Positions 17,304 through 26,841 of a stretch of 64,000 nucleotides of DNA are shown here, one piece after another. The DNA is from Streptomyces sp. NBC_00440 (lineage in GTDB: Bacteria; Actinomycetota; Actinomycetes; Streptomycetales; Streptomycetaceae). Every line of letters starts with the position of its first letter. Position 1 is the stretch's first letter. A model generated the notes under the pieces. The model was given only the letters and a program-made list of their open reading frames with translations. It searched no databases and was not told where the DNA came from. Both the position numbers and the translations under genes were made by a program. The stretch lies in contig NZ_CP107921.1 in the NCBI RefSeq assembly GCF_036014215.1, positions 6,131,001-6,195,000 on the forward strand, given 5' to 3'.

Positions 17304-18554
17304 ATGAGCGACAGCCCTGCCATCCTCGCCGACCCGCACATCGTCTTCGACCCCGTCGAAGGACGCCGGGACATCGTCGTCCTCGGCTCGACCGGGTCCA
17401 TCGGCACCCAGGCCATCGACCTGGTGCTGCGCAACCCCGACCGCTTCCGGGTGACGGCGCTCTCCGCCGCCGGCGGGCGGGTCGCCCTGCTCGCCGAGCA
17501 GGCGCGCCGGCTCGGTGTCCGTACCGTCGCTGTCGCCCGTGCGGACGCCGTGCCCGCGCTGCGTGAGGCGCTGGGCGCGCAGTACGGCACGGAGCCGCTC
17601 CCGGAGATCCTGGCGGGGCCCGAGGCCGCGAGCGAACTCGCCGCGTCCGACTGCCACACCGTGCTCAACGGCATCACCGGCTCGATCGGCCTCGCGCCCA
17701 CCCTCGCGGCCCTGACCGCGGGCCGCACGCTCGCCCTCGCCAACAAGGAGTCGCTGATCGTCGGCGGCCCGCTGGTGAAGGCGCTGGCGAAGCCCGGCCA
17801 GATCATCCCGGTCGACTCCGAGCACGCCGCGCTCTTCCAGGCGCTGGCGTCCGGCAAGCGCGCCGATGTGCGCAAGCTGATCGTCACCGCGTCCGGCGGA
17901 CCCTTCCGGGGCCGGACCAGGGCCGAACTGGCGGACGTCACACCCGACGCGGCGCTGGCCCACCCGACCTGGGCCATGGGGCCCGTCATCACGGTGAACT
18001 CGGCGACCCTGGTCAACAAGGGCCTTGAGGTCATCGAGGCGCATCTGCTGTACGACGTCCCGTTCGACCGCATCGAGGTCGTCGTGCACCCCCAGTCGTA
18101 CGTCCACTCCATGGTCGAGTTCACCGACGGCTCGACGCTCGCGCAGGCCACACCGCCCGACATGAGCGGCCCGATCGCCGTCGGCATCGGGTGGCCGCAG
18201 CGGATCCCGGACGCCGCTCCCGCCTTCGACTGGACGAAGGCGTCCAGCTGGGAGTTCTTCCCGCTGGACACCGAGGCCTTCCCGTCCGTCGGACTTGCCC
18301 GGCATGTCGGAGCCCTGGGCGGCACGGCCCCCGCGGTCTTCAACGCGGCGAACGAGGAGTGCGTCGACGCCTTCCTGGCCGGAAAGCTGCCCTTCAACGG
18401 GATTATGGATACGGTCACGGCAGTCGTGGCCGAGCATGGCGAGCCCCGTACGGGAACTTCTCTGACGGTCGCGGACGTCCTGCAAGCGGAGACCTGGGCA
18501 CGCGCCCGGGCCCGTGAACTCGCCCAGAAGGCCACAGCGGAGGCTCGCGCATGA
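17304..18554 (+). CDS. dxr: 1-deoxy-D-xylulose-5-phosphate reductoisomerase
   Basis: A 416-residue enzyme that converts DXP to MEP, the committed step of non-mevalonate isoprenoid synthesis. The NADPH-binding motif [10 protein letters not shown] lies near residue 28. The catalytic loop and metal ligands are recognisable in [16 protein letters not shown], the ASGGPFRG region and the C-terminal [12 protein letters not shown]. The start is ambiguous: ATG at 17304 (MSDSP) fits other streptomycete proteins best, while an ATG nine bases earlier (17295) is in frame. The stop overlaps the rseP ATG by four bases, and ispG follows rseP, giving the familiar dxr-rseP-ispG arrangement. Confidence 0.95.
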   Translation: MSDSPAILADPHIVFDPVEGRRDIVVLGSTGSIGTQAIDLVLRNPDRFRVTALSAAGGRVALLAEQARRLGVRTVAVARADAVPALREALGAQYGTEPLPEILAGPEAASELAASDCHTVLNGITGSIGLAPTLAALTAGRTLALANKESLIVGGPLVKALAKPGQIIPVDSEHAALFQALASGKRADVRKLIVTASGGPFRGRTRAELADVTPDAALAHPTWAMGPVITVNSATLVNKGLEVIEAHLLYDVPFDRIEVVVHPQSYVHSMVEFTDGSTLAQATPPDMSGPIAVGIGWPQRIPDAAPAFDWTKASSWEFFPLDTEAFPSVGLARHVGALGGTAPAVFNAANEECVDAFLAGKLPFNGIMDTVTAVVAEHGEPRTGTSLTVADVLQAETWARARARELAQKATAEARA

Positions 18555-19855
18555 CCACGATCGTGTTGACGGTCATCGGGATCGTCATCTTTGTCTTCGG
18601 GCTGCTCTTCTCCATCGCCTGGCACGAGCTGGGCCACCTCTCGACGGCGAAGCTCTTCGGTATCCGCGTCCCGCAGTACATGGTCGGATTCGGCCCGACC
18701 ATCTGGTCGCGGAAGAAGGGCGACACGGAGTACGGCTTCAAGGCGATCCCGGCCGGCGGCTACATCCGCATGATCGGCATGTTCCCGCCGGGACCCGACG
18801 GCAGGATCGAGTCCCGGTCCACCTCCCCCTGGCGCTCCATGGTCGAGGACGCGCGGTCCGCGGCCTTCGAGGAGCTGGAGGAGGGCGACGAGGAGCGGCT
18901 GTTCTACACCCGCAAGCCGTGGAAGCGCGTGATCGTGATGTTCGCGGGCCCCTTCATGAATCTGATCCTCGCGGTCGTGATCTTCATGGGCGTCGCGATG
19001 TCCTTCGGCTTCGAGACGCAGACCACGCAGGTGGCCGGCGTGCAGAAGTGCGTCATCTCGCAGAGCGAGAAGCGCCAGACCTGCGAGAAGGGCGACCCGG
19101 TCTCGCCCGCCAGGGCGGCGGGCCTGAAGGAGGGCGACAAGATCGTCGCCTTCGACGGTGCGAAGGTCTCCACCTGGGCCCAGCTGTCCGACCACATCCG
19201 CGACACCATCGGCCCGGCCACCATCACCGTCGTACGCGACGGCAAGCAGCAGACACTGCACGCCAAGCTCGCCAAGAACATGGTGGCCCGCAAGGACTCG
19301 AACGGGGACGTCGTCCCCGACAAGTACGTACCGGCCGGCTACCTCGGCTTCGCCGCGCAGACCGAGATCAAGCCGCTGTCCTTCGGCGCGTCGGTGGGCC
19401 GGATGGGCGACATGGTGGGCAACGGCGTCGACTCGATCGTCGCCCTGCCGTCCAAGATCCCGGACCTCTGGAACGCCGCCTTCGACGGGGGTCAGCGCAA
19501 GGCCGACTCGCCGGTCGGCGTGGTCGGCGCGGCCCGGATCGGCGGCGAGGTCATGACGCTGCACGTGCCCGCGCAGAACCAGCTGGCGATGATGCTGTTC
19601 CTGCTGGCCGGCTTCAACCTCTCGCTCTTCCTCTTCAACATGCTGCCGCTGCTGCCGCTGGACGGCGGGCACATCGCGGGGGCCCTGTGGGAGGCACTGC
19701 GGCGCAATCTGGCCAAGGTCTTCAAGCGGCCCGACCCGGGCCCGTTCGATGTCGCGAAGCTGATGCCCGTCGCGTACGTCGTCGCCGGGGTCTTCGTCTG
19801 CTTCACGCTGCTCGTGCTGGTGGCCGACATCGTCAACCCGGTCAAAATCACCTGA
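18551..19855 (+). CDS. rseP: Site-2 intramembrane zinc protease (RseP/RIP family)
   Basis: A 434-residue membrane protease that cuts anti-sigma factors or other substrates within the membrane. The zinc site HELGH is at residues 25-29 in the first helix. The second metal motif, LPLDGGH with Asp371, lies in a C-terminal helix, and the part between contains a PDZ-type domain ([18 protein letters not shown], near residues 180-197). At least four membrane helices are visible. It is coupled to dxr by an ATGA overlap, and a perfect hairpin follows its stop. Targets in this organism are not shown; anti-sigma factor cleavage is known for the family. Confidence 0.92.
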   Translation: MTTIVLTVIGIVIFVFGLLFSIAWHELGHLSTAKLFGIRVPQYMVGFGPTIWSRKKGDTEYGFKAIPAGGYIRMIGMFPPGPDGRIESRSTSPWRSMVEDARSAAFEELEEGDEERLFYTRKPWKRVIVMFAGPFMNLILAVVIFMGVAMSFGFETQTTQVAGVQKCVISQSEKRQTCEKGDPVSPARAAGLKEGDKIVAFDGAKVSTWAQLSDHIRDTIGPATITVVRDGKQQTLHAKLAKNMVARKDSNGDVVPDKYVPAGYLGFAAQTEIKPLSFGASVGRMGDMVGNGVDSIVALPSKIPDLWNAAFDGGQRKADSPVGVVGAARIGGEVMTLHVPAQNQLAMMLFLLAGFNLSLFLFNMLPLLPLDGGHIAGALWEALRRNLAKVFKRPDPGPFDVAKLMPVAYVVAGVFVCFTLLVLVADIVNPVKIT

Positions 19856-19870
19856 GAACAGCCGGAAAAC

Positions 19871-19901
19871 AGCGGCCGCGCACCCTTGGTGTGCGGCCGC
19901 T
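19871..19901 (+). terminator. Hairpin terminator after rseP
   Basis: AGCGGCCGCGCAC (19871-19883) pairs with 19889-19901 over 13 positions (one G-U) with a 5-base loop. It separates dxr-rseP from ispG, which therefore probably has its own promoter in 19902-20018. Confidence 0.8.
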
Positions 19902-20018
19902 CACCTTTGGGTGGTTTATGAGCGCGGATGTTCGTGTGCCGCCCCGGGTGACGTAATCTCGGTGGCCGAAGCCCGTAGATTCCGGGACCTCGATCCACAC
20001 CTTGGGGATGCACTGCGC

Positions 20019-21173
20019 ATGACTGCGATTTCTCTCGGAATGCCGGACGTTCCGACCAAGCTCGCCGACCGGAGGATCAGCCGCAAGATTCAGGTCGGCA
20101 CGGTGGCCGTCGGAGGAGACGCACCCGTCTCCGTGCAGTCGATGACCACGACGCGGACCTCCGACATCGGGGCGACGCTTCAGCAGATCGCGGAGCTGAC
20201 GGCTTCCGGCTGCCAGATCGTGCGGGTGGCGTGCCCGACGCAGGACGACGCGGACGCGCTGGCGACCATCGCGAAGAAGTCGCAGATCCCGGTCATCGCC
20301 GATATCCACTTCCAGCCGAAGTACGTCTTCGCGGCGATCGACGCCGGCTGCGCCGCGGTGCGGGTGAACCCGGGCAACATCAAGCAGTTCGACGACAAGG
20401 TGAAGGAGATCGCGCTCGCGGCCTCCGACGCCGGGACGCCGATCCGGATCGGCGTGAACGCGGGCTCGCTGGACGCGCGGCTGCTGAAGAAGTACGGCAA
20501 GGCGACGCCCGAGGCGCTCGTCGAGTCGGCGCTGTGGGAGGCCTCGCTCTTCGAGGAGCACGGTTTCCGCGACATCAAGATCTCGGTGAAGCACAACGAC
20601 CCGGTGGTCATGGTCAACGCCTACCGGCAGCTGGCCGCACAGTCCGACTACCCGCTCCACCTCGGTGTGACCGAGGCGGGCCCGGCCTTCCAGGGGACCA
20701 TCAAGTCCGCCGTGGCCTTCGGCGCGCTGCTCAGTGAGGGCATCGGCGACACCATCCGGGTCTCGCTCTCGGCGCCGCCCGCCGAGGAGGTCAAGGTCGG
20801 CATCCAGATCCTGGAGTCGCTCAACCTCAGGCAGCGCCGCCTGGAGATCGTCTCCTGCCCCTCCTGCGGCCGGGCCCAGGTCGACGTGTACAAGCTGGCC
20901 GACCAGGTGTCCGCCGGACTCGAAGGCATGGAGGTCCCGCTGCGCGTCGCCGTGATGGGCTGTGTCGTCAACGGTCCGGGCGAGGCGCGCGAAGCCGATC
21001 TGGGTGTGGCGTCCGGCAACGGCAAGGGCCAGATCTTCGTGAAGGGCGAGGTCATCAAGACCGTCCCGGAGTCGAAGATCGTCGAGACCCTCATCGAGGA
21101 GGCCATGAAGATCGCCGAGCAGATGGAACGCGACGGCATCGCCTCCGGCGAGCCCGCGGTCTCCGTCAGCTGA
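20019..21173 (+). CDS. ispG: 4-hydroxy-3-methylbut-2-enyl diphosphate synthase
   Basis: A 384-residue [4Fe-4S] enzyme that makes HMBPP from MEcPP, the penultimate step of the MEP pathway. The cluster ligands are visible as Cys280 and Cys283 (SCPSCGR), Cys315 ([10 protein letters not shown]) and probably Glu322. The N-terminal TIM-barrel part starts with [20 protein letters not shown] place the start at the ATG at 20019 (MTAISLGMP), as in other streptomycetes; upstream in-frame codons are poorly conserved in character. It follows dxr and rseP but is separated from them by a strong hairpin. Confidence 0.95.
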   Translation: MTAISLGMPDVPTKLADRRISRKIQVGTVAVGGDAPVSVQSMTTTRTSDIGATLQQIAELTASGCQIVRVACPTQDDADALATIAKKSQIPVIADIHFQPKYVFAAIDAGCAAVRVNPGNIKQFDDKVKEIALAASDAGTPIRIGVNAGSLDARLLKKYGKATPEALVESALWEASLFEEHGFRDIKISVKHNDPVVMVNAYRQLAAQSDYPLHLGVTEAGPAFQGTIKSAVAFGALLSEGIGDTIRVSLSAPPAEEVKVGIQILESLNLRQRRLEIVSCPSCGRAQVDVYKLADQVSAGLEGMEVPLRVAVMGCVVNGPGEAREADLGVASGNGKGQIFVKGEVIKTVPESKIVETLIEEAMKIAEQMERDGIASGEPAVSVS

Positions 21174-21235
21174 TAGCTCTCCCGGCTGAGCCGCTCATGA
21201 GCTGAACCACCATGTCGGCCGAACCGCTCCGGCGG

Positions 21236-21278
21236 CGCGCGGGACAGGACCCTCCGCAGGCAGGGCCTCTCCCGCGCG
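21236..21278 (+). terminator. Possible terminator after ispG
   Basis: CGCGCGGGA (21236-21244) and TCCCGCGCG (21270-21278) form a 9-bp stem with a 25-base loop that can fold further. It lies in the 297-base gap between ispG and the next gene, where I see no other element I would defend. Confidence 0.45.
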
Positions 21279-21470
21279 AGCGGTGCTGCGATCCATCTCC
21301 GGGTACAGTTCGGAGACCAGCAGATAGCCATACCGTGTGACTACGCCCCGATGGGCTTCTCGCGGTGACGCGACGGTCAAGCCGTGACCGACGCCGGACA
21401 GACGCGCTGCAACGCTAGCAAGAAGCGCGATGCCGTGACATTGCCCCGAAGGAGCGTTGGAGCGACCCTT

Positions 21471-22316
21471 GTGTTGACGCAGACCACCACCCGGGTCCTC
21501 GAACCCGGCGAACTCGACGCGGCGCTTGAGATCCTGCACAGCGATCCCGTGGTCAACGCCTTCGTGACGTCCCGCGTCCAGGTCGCCGGACTCGACCCGT
21601 GGCGGCTCGGCGGCGAGATGTGGGGCTGGTACACCGGGGGCCGGCTCCGCTCGCTCTGCTACTCCGGCGCCAACCTCGTCCCGATCTGCGCGGGCCCCGA
21701 TGCCGTACGCGCCTTCGCCGAACGCGCTCGCCGGGCCGGCCGCCGCTGCTCCTCCATCGTGGGCCCCGCCGAGTCCACCGCGCTGCTGTGGCGGCTGCTC
21801 GAACCGAGCTGGGGCCCCGCCCGCGACGTCCGCGCCCACCAGCCCATGATGGTCACCGAGCAGCCCTCGCCCGACATCGCGCCCGACCCGCTCGTCCGCC
21901 GCATCCGCAAGGACGAGCTGGAAGTGATCATGCCCGCCTGTGTGGCCATGTTCACCGAGGAGGTCGGGGTCTCCCCGATGGCGGGGGACGGCGGACTGCT
22001 CTACCAGGCACGCGTCGCCGAACTCGTCGGCTCCGGCCGCTCCTTCGCCCGGATCGAGAACGGCCAGGTCGTCTTCAAGGCCGAGATCGGCGCCGCCACT
22101 CCACTGGCCTGCCAGATCCAGGGCGTCTGGGTCGCCCCCGAGTTCCGCGGCCGCGGTCTCTCCGAGACGGGCATGGCCGCCGTCCTGCGCTACGCGCTCG
22201 CCGATGTGGCCCCCGTGGTCAGCCTGTACGTCAACGACTTCAACTCCGCGGCGCGCGCTGCCTACCGCAGGGTCGGCTTCCGTGAGGTCGGGGCCTTCAT
22301 GAGCGTCCTGTTCTGA
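21471..22316 (+). CDS. GNAT-family N-acetyltransferase with DUF4081-like N-terminal domain
   Basis: A 281-residue protein. The N-terminal half resembles the DUF4081 region found before GNAT domains in actinobacteria. The C-terminal half is a GNAT acetyltransferase with the acetyl-CoA loop in the VWVAPEFRGRGLSETGMAA segment near residues 220-238 and the final SLYVNDFNSAARAAYRRVGF motif. The acceptor is unknown. I chose the GTG at 21471, with TTGGAG eight bases upstream, over an in-frame GTG at 21384 whose extra 29 codons show no coding-like conservation. Position just after ispG is typical of streptomycetes. Confidence 0.85.
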   Translation: MLTQTTTRVLEPGELDAALEILHSDPVVNAFVTSRVQVAGLDPWRLGGEMWGWYTGGRLRSLCYSGANLVPICAGPDAVRAFAERARRAGRRCSSIVGPAESTALLWRLLEPSWGPARDVRAHQPMMVTEQPSPDIAPDPLVRRIRKDELEVIMPACVAMFTEEVGVSPMAGDGGLLYQARVAELVGSGRSFARIENGQVVFKAEIGAATPLACQIQGVWVAPEFRGRGLSETGMAAVLRYALADVAPVVSLYVNDFNSAARAAYRRVGFREVGAFMSVLF

Positions 22317-22346
22317 CACCGGAGTTCTGAGGTTAGGGTGCCGACC

Positions 22347-22928
22347 ATGGATGACGCAGTGGTCGGGCCGGTCGATCTCGCCGGACGAGTGGACGAAGCG
22401 CTGGCCGTACAGGCCCTCGCGTTCGGCCTCAGCGAGGCGGAGGTCGCCGTACGCCGCCACATCGTGCTGCGCCATCTACAGAACCCCGGCGCCCGCGCAC
22501 TCGGCGCGACGGCGCCCGACGGCAGCCTGGTCGGCTTCGTGTACGGGATGCCCAACAGCCGCGCCCACTGGTGGTCCACGGTGGTCGAGCCGTATCTGCG
22601 CTCCACCGGCACCGACTTCTGGCTCGACGACTCCTTCGTGATCACCGAACTGCACGTCCACCCCGGCTTCCAGGGCCGGGGCACCGGCCGCGCGCTGATC
22701 ACCGCGATCACCGACAGCGCCGCCGAACCGCGCTCGATCCTCTCCGCCATCGACCGGGAGTCCCCGGCCCGCGGCCTCTACCGCTCGCTGGGGTACACGG
22801 ACCTCGCGCGGCAGGTCCACTTCCCCAGCGCGGGAATGCCGTACGCGGTGATGGGCGCCCCGCTCCCGCTGCTCCGCCCCGGGCCCGCCCCCGCAACCGA
22901 TTTCCGCCCGCCCGCCGGGCCCGGTTAA
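22347..22928 (+). CDS. GNAT-family N-acetyltransferase
   Basis: A 193-residue acetyltransferase. The acetyl-CoA-binding signature is VHPGFQGRGTGRALI near residues 109-123, followed by ARGLYRSLGYTDLA. The acceptor substrate is unknown. AGGG lies nine bases before the ATG at 22347; a GTG at 22338 is an in-frame alternative. It follows the other acetyltransferase by 30 bases on the same strand, so the two may be co-transcribed. The last 25 residues are Pro-rich and probably disordered. Confidence 0.85.
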   Translation: MDDAVVGPVDLAGRVDEALAVQALAFGLSEAEVAVRRHIVLRHLQNPGARALGATAPDGSLVGFVYGMPNSRAHWWSTVVEPYLRSTGTDFWLDDSFVITELHVHPGFQGRGTGRALITAITDSAAEPRSILSAIDRESPARGLYRSLGYTDLARQVHFPSAGMPYAVMGAPLPLLRPGPAPATDFRPPAGPG

Positions 22929-22997
22929 CCTCCTGACATCACTTACGGGGGTCCGGGGGGCGTCCCCCGGAAAACACAGCCAAGCAGGAGAGTCACC

Positions 22998-24692
22998 ATG
23001 GCCCAGGTCCAGCGCATGTCCCGGTTGATGGTCAAGACCTTGCGCGACGACCCGGCGGACGCGGAGACGCTCAGCCACAAGCTCCTGGTCCGCGCCGGTT
23101 ACGTACGCCGCAACGCGGCCGGGATCTGGACCTGGCTGCCGCTGGGCAAGAAGGTCCTCGACAACGTCTCCCGCGTGGTGCGCGAGGAGATGGACGGCAT
23201 CGGCGCGCAGGAGGTCCTGCTCCCCGCGCTGCTGCCCAGGGAGCCCTACGAGGCGTCCGGCCGCTGGGAGGAGTACGGCGACCTGCTCTTCCGCCTCAAG
23301 GACCGCAAGGGCGCCGACTACCTCCTCGGCCCGACGCACGAGGAGATCTTCACCCAGACCGTCAAGGACCAGTGCACGTCCTACAAGGACCTGCCGGTGA
23401 TGCTGTACCAGATCCAGACGAAGTACCGGGACGAGGCGCGTCCGCGCTCCGGCGTGCTGCGCGGCCGTGAGTTCCAGATGAAGGACTCGTACTCCTTCGA
23501 CACCACGGACGAGGGCCTGGCCGAGTCCTACCGGCTGCACCGCGAGGCGTACATCAGGATCTTCGAGCGCCTCGGTCTCGACCACCGGATCGTCTCGGCC
23601 GTCTCCGGTGCCATGGGCGGCTCGGCCTCCGAGGAGTTCCTGGCCCCGGCCGCCGCCGGTGAGGACACCTTCGTGGACTGCCCGCAGTGCGACTACGCGG
23701 CCAACACCGAGGCGGTCACCTTCACCGCCCCCGCGGTGGACGCCACCGAGCACGGCGCCGTCGAGGAGCTGGACACCCCCGACACCCCGACGATCGAGAC
23801 GCTGGCCGCGCACCTCGGCGTACCCGCGTCCGCGACCCTGAAGAACCTCCTGGTGAAGGTCGACGGCGAGATCGTCGCCGTCGGCGTGCCCGGCCACCGC
23901 GAGGTGGACCTCGGCAAGCTGGGCGAGCACCTGGCCCCCGCCGTGGTCGAGCTGGTCACCGCCGAGGACTTCGAGGACCGCCCCGACCTGGTACGCGGCT
24001 ATGTCGGCCCGCAGGGTCTCGAAAAGGTCCGCTACATCGCCGATCCGCGGGTCGCGGCCGGTACGGCCTGGATCACCGGCGCCAACAAGCCCGGCAAGCA
24101 CGCGCGCAACGTGGTCGCCGGACGCGACTTCGAGGTGGACGACTACCTCGACGTGGTGGTCGTCGAGCCGGGCGACCCCTGCCCGTCCTGCGGCACGGGT
24201 CTCAAGCTGGACCGTGCGATCGAGATCGGCCACATCTTCCAGCTGGGCCGCAAGTACGCGGACACCTTCCAGCTCGACGTGCTGGGCCAGCAGGGCAAGC
24301 CGGTCCGGGTCACCATGGGCTCGTACGGCATCGGCGTCTCCCGCGCCGTGGCGGCACTCGCCGAGCAGTCCGCGGACGACAAGGGGCTGTGCTGGTCCAA
24401 GGAGGTCGCACCGGCCGACGTGCACGTCGTCGCCGCGGGCAAGGCACTCCAGACCGAACTGGCCCTGGACGTCGCCGAGAAGCTGGGTGCGGCCGGTGTA
24501 CGGGTGCTGGTCGACGACCGCGCCGGGGTCTCTCCCGGGGTGAAGTTCACCGACTCCGAGCTGATCGGCGTCCCGCAGATCCTGGTCGCCGGCCGCCGGG
24601 CTGCGGACGGCGTCCTCGAACTCAAGGACCGGCGCACCGGCGAGCGCGAGGAGCTCACGGTCGCCGAGGCGATCGAGCGGCTGGCCGGCTGA
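22998..24692 (+). CDS. proS: Prolyl-tRNA synthetase
   Basis: A 564-residue class-II synthetase that charges tRNA-Pro. It is the bacterial type, with an editing (INS) domain inserted between motifs 2 and 3, around residues 225-400. [11 protein letters not shown] near residue 108 and the motif-2 [16 protein letters not shown] segment near residue 145 are clear. Motif 3 lies in [14 protein letters not shown], and the C-terminal anticodon-binding domain follows. GGAG lies eight bases before the ATG at 22998. A strong bidirectional hairpin at 24728-24775 separates it from convergent genes. Confidence 0.95.
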   Translation: MAQVQRMSRLMVKTLRDDPADAETLSHKLLVRAGYVRRNAAGIWTWLPLGKKVLDNVSRVVREEMDGIGAQEVLLPALLPREPYEASGRWEEYGDLLFRLKDRKGADYLLGPTHEEIFTQTVKDQCTSYKDLPVMLYQIQTKYRDEARPRSGVLRGREFQMKDSYSFDTTDEGLAESYRLHREAYIRIFERLGLDHRIVSAVSGAMGGSASEEFLAPAAAGEDTFVDCPQCDYAANTEAVTFTAPAVDATEHGAVEELDTPDTPTIETLAAHLGVPASATLKNLLVKVDGEIVAVGVPGHREVDLGKLGEHLAPAVVELVTAEDFEDRPDLVRGYVGPQGLEKVRYIADPRVAAGTAWITGANKPGKHARNVVAGRDFEVDDYLDVVVVEPGDPCPSCGTGLKLDRAIEIGHIFQLGRKYADTFQLDVLGQQGKPVRVTMGSYGIGVSRAVAALAEQSADDKGLCWSKEVAPADVHVVAAGKALQTELALDVAEKLGAAGVRVLVDDRAGVSPGVKFTDSELIGVPQILVAGRRAADGVLELKDRRTGEREELTVAEAIERLAG

Positions 24693-24727
24693 GTCACCGG
24701 AGTTCTGAGGACGAGCAGCTGGAAGGT

Positions 24728-24775
24728 ACGGGACCGGGCGGGCCGGGGCGGAAGCTCAGGCCCGCCCGGCCCCGT
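24728..24775. terminator. Bidirectional hairpin terminator between proS and the phosphotransferase-like gene
   Basis: A 17-base arm (24728-24744) pairs with 24759-24775 with a single mismatch and a 14-base loop. It sits between the convergent stops at 24692 and 24791 and probably serves both. Confidence 0.85.
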
Positions 24776-24790
24776 GCCCGGCGGAGCGGC

Positions 24791-25693
24791 TCAGAGCCAG
24801 CCCGCGAACTCCAGCAGCAGCTCCCCGTCCTGCCGGCGTCCCGCCGCGACCGCTCGCACCCCCGACTCCACCGCCCGGAACAGTGTCCAGCCGTGCAGCC
24901 GCGCGTGCTCGACCTCCAGTGAGTCCGCCAGCCGGTTCACCCGGCGCCGCACCGTGGAGGGGCCGACAGCGGCGGCGACCAGGTCGTCGACCCGGTCGCG
25001 CACCAGCCGGGCCAGGTCGTACGCCCGCTCGCCGACCACCGGGTCGGGGCCCACCGCGAGCCACGGGTTGCGCTCGCCCGCGAGCACCTTGCTCTGGCGG
25101 AAATTGCCGTGCAGCAGCACGCTCTCGGGAGCCGGAGCGAGCAGTTCGTCGCGTGCCGTGAGTGCCGCGTCGACCAGCGGGACGACCAGCGGCTCGGCCG
25201 TCGCGCGCATCGCCTCGGCCTGCCGGGCGGTCCGCTCGGCCACCGTCTCGAAACCGTGCCCGTCCGGCGGCGCCACCCAGAGCTTGCGCACCGTGCCCGC
25301 GGCCTCCAGCAGAGCCTTGGCCTCCGGGAGCGAGTGCAGCGAGACCTCGGGGTGCAGACGCTCCAGCAGCAGAGCGGTGTCGCCCGGGGAAGCGTCGTCG
25401 AGCAGCTGCGCGGCGCCCCAGCCGTTCCAGTGCGCCAGTGCGGCCCGCTCCAGATCGGGCCGGGCGAAGGGCGGAGCCAGTTTCAGTACCGCATGGGTCC
25501 CGTCGGTGCGGCGCACCAGCACGATCAGGGCGCTCCGGCCGCCCGGGGCCTGCACCCGCTCGGCAGTCAACTCCCGTACGTCGAGGGCCCCTTGCATATC
25601 AGTCTGAATCCGGCCGAGCCAGTCGGTGGCGGCGGCGTCCCCGTACGTCTCGCCGAGCGCCCGGACAAGCCGCTGCGGCGGTTCGAAAGTCAT
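24791..25693 (-). CDS. Aminoglycoside phosphotransferase-like protein, probable pseudokinase
   Basis: A 300-residue protein with the APH(6)/hydroxyurea phosphotransferase fold: VLVRRTDGTHAVLKLAPPF holds the ATP-site lysine, and ERAYDLARLVRDR is the usual C-terminal segment. The catalytic loop, however, reads LLHGNFRQSKVL instead of the expected HGDxxxxN, so the catalytic Asp is Asn and the metal-binding Asn is Lys. The later AIDP-type aspartate is also absent (AVGPDP). The frame is intact, so this looks like a maintained protein without kinase chemistry. The ATG at 25693 overlaps the upstream ferritin-like gene by four bases. Resistance activity should not be assumed. Confidence 0.8.
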   Translation of the reverse strand: MTFEPPQRLVRALGETYGDAAATDWLGRIQTDMQGALDVRELTAERVQAPGGRSALIVLVRRTDGTHAVLKLAPPFARPDLERAALAHWNGWGAAQLLDDASPGDTALLLERLHPEVSLHSLPEAKALLEAAGTVRKLWVAPPDGHGFETVAERTARQAEAMRATAEPLVVPLVDAALTARDELLAPAPESVLLHGNFRQSKVLAGERNPWLAVGPDPVVGERAYDLARLVRDRVDDLVAAAVGPSTVRRRVNRLADSLEVEHARLHGWTLFRAVESGVRAVAAGRRQDGELLLEFAGWL

Positions 25694-26142
25694 GCGTGCG
25701 TGGTTCCCTTTCCGGCAGCCCCTGCGGCCCGCTCGGCGAGCCCCGGAAAGGCTACGCTGCCGTCGCCGCGCCACCGTGCAGCCCGCACGGCGGCCTCCCG
25801 CAGGGCCAGCGCCGCCTCGTGCCGCAGCGGCCCCTGTGCGGCCCGCACCAGGTCGGAGTAGACATCGGCCACCCGGTCCTCCAGAACGGCGGCGAGCCGG
25901 ACCGCGTCGTCCTGCCCCGCCACCTCGAAGGGCAGCGCGTAGGCCGCCGACGCCGCAACCGGCTTCCCGCCCAGGTCCTGCACGGTCCTGACCAGCGCGT
26001 CGCGCCGGGCGCGGTGGGCGTCGTACGCCTGGCGCGCCTCGGTCCTGCGCGCCGGAGCGACCCGGCCGCCGACGACGCCGTACCCGTACACGGCCGCGTG
26101 CTCGGCGGCCAGTGCGGCCTGCGCCGCTTCGCGTGCGCTCAT
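25690..26142 (-). CDS. Ferritin-like domain protein (DUF4439 type)
   Basis: A 150-residue, Ala-rich, all-helical protein. The first helix AAQAALAAEHAAVYGYGVVGG has the Glu-x-x-x-x-Tyr pattern of the DUF4439 ferritin-like family; further helices match a four-helix bundle. A complete set of di-iron ligands is not evident, so metal binding is uncertain. The start and stop overlap its neighbours by 1-4 bases, so it is coupled to the lipoprotein gene before it and the pseudokinase gene after it. Its cellular role is unknown. Confidence 0.7.
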   Translation of the reverse strand: MSAREAAQAALAAEHAAVYGYGVVGGRVAPARRTEARQAYDAHRARRDALVRTVQDLGGKPVAASAAYALPFEVAGQDDAVRLAAVLEDRVADVYSDLVRAAQGPLRHEAALALREAAVRAARWRGDGSVAFPGLAERAAGAAGKGTTHA

Positions 26143-26660
26143 CAGTGGTCCCCCTGGGTCAGCAGATACGCGTGGACGGCGGAAGCGGCCGCGACCGAGG
26201 CCAGCAGCCTGGCCAGCTCCGGCGGGGCGTCGGCGAGTGCCGCGGTGTGGGCGTCGGTGGCCCGCCGCTCGGCCGCCGCGAGAGCCTTCAGAGCGGCCTT
26301 GCGGTCGGCAGGCACCGCGGGCGGCGCCGGTGCGGGCGACGCCTTGCGGGAGGCGCCGGACGGCGTGGCCCCGGCGGGCGGTGCCAGCGCCTTCACATGC
26401 AGCGCCACGGCGTCCCGCAGCGGGCCCGCCAGCTTCTCCGTCGCCTCGTCCCGGTGCTGGGCGAGCACCGCGTCGTACAGCGCGAGCAGGGCGCCGCTGG
26501 TCCGCGCGGAGCGCTGCCTGAGCACCGTCCCGGTGCCGGGGGCGGCCGCGCCGTGTGTACGGTGGGCGGCGGACCGCTCCGAACAGCCGGTCAGGAGTGC
26601 GGCGCCGGCAGCCGCCGTCGCGCCCAGCACACTCCTGCGTGTGGTCCCCGTGCCCAGCAC
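26142..26660 (-). CDS. Tat-type lipoprotein
   Basis: A 172-residue exported lipoprotein. The N-terminus has twin arginines (TTRRSVLGA, Arg8-Arg9), an Ala-rich core and the lipobox LLTGC with the acylated cysteine at position 26. The mature part is Ala-rich and mostly helical, resembling the ferritin-like neighbour in composition (LASVAAASAVHAYLL at the end). Function unknown. It is the first gene of a three-gene minus-strand unit that is divergent from rimP. Its stop overlaps the next start (TGATG). Confidence 0.75.
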   Translation of the reverse strand: MLGTGTTRRSVLGATAAAGAALLTGCSERSAAHRTHGAAAPGTGTVLRQRSARTSGALLALYDAVLAQHRDEATEKLAGPLRDAVALHVKALAPPAGATPSGASRKASPAPAPPAVPADRKAALKALAAAERRATDAHTAALADAPPELARLLASVAAASAVHAYLLTQGDH

Positions 26661-26765
26661 GTGTCTCTCCCTCGGCCCGAAGTGATCAGCGCAGGCGAGC
26701 GTACCTGCGGGTCAACACAGCGAGGACGGCAACACCCCTGGCGACCGGATACCCTTTGATCTGAC

Positions 26766-26807
26766 ACGCGACGATCAGACACGCGGCGATCGAGAAACGC
26801 GACGATC
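26766..26807 (+). repeat. Three direct repeats upstream of rimP
   Basis: ACGCGACGATC occurs at 26766-26776 and 26797-26807, with ACGCGGCGATC at 26781-26791, so the period is 15-16 bases. They lie 35-76 bases before the rimP start in the divergent promoter region. Confidence 0.8.
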
Positions 26808-26841
26808 CCACAACAGCACACGCGGCCGAGGAGTCACCCGG

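Noticed and set aside
17282..19672. Minus-strand frame opposite dxr and rseP
   Set aside because: Both plus-strand genes are certain; the antisense product has no domain.
24791..25693. Aminoglycoside resistance gene
   Set aside because: The kinase catalytic Asp and both metal ligands are missing.
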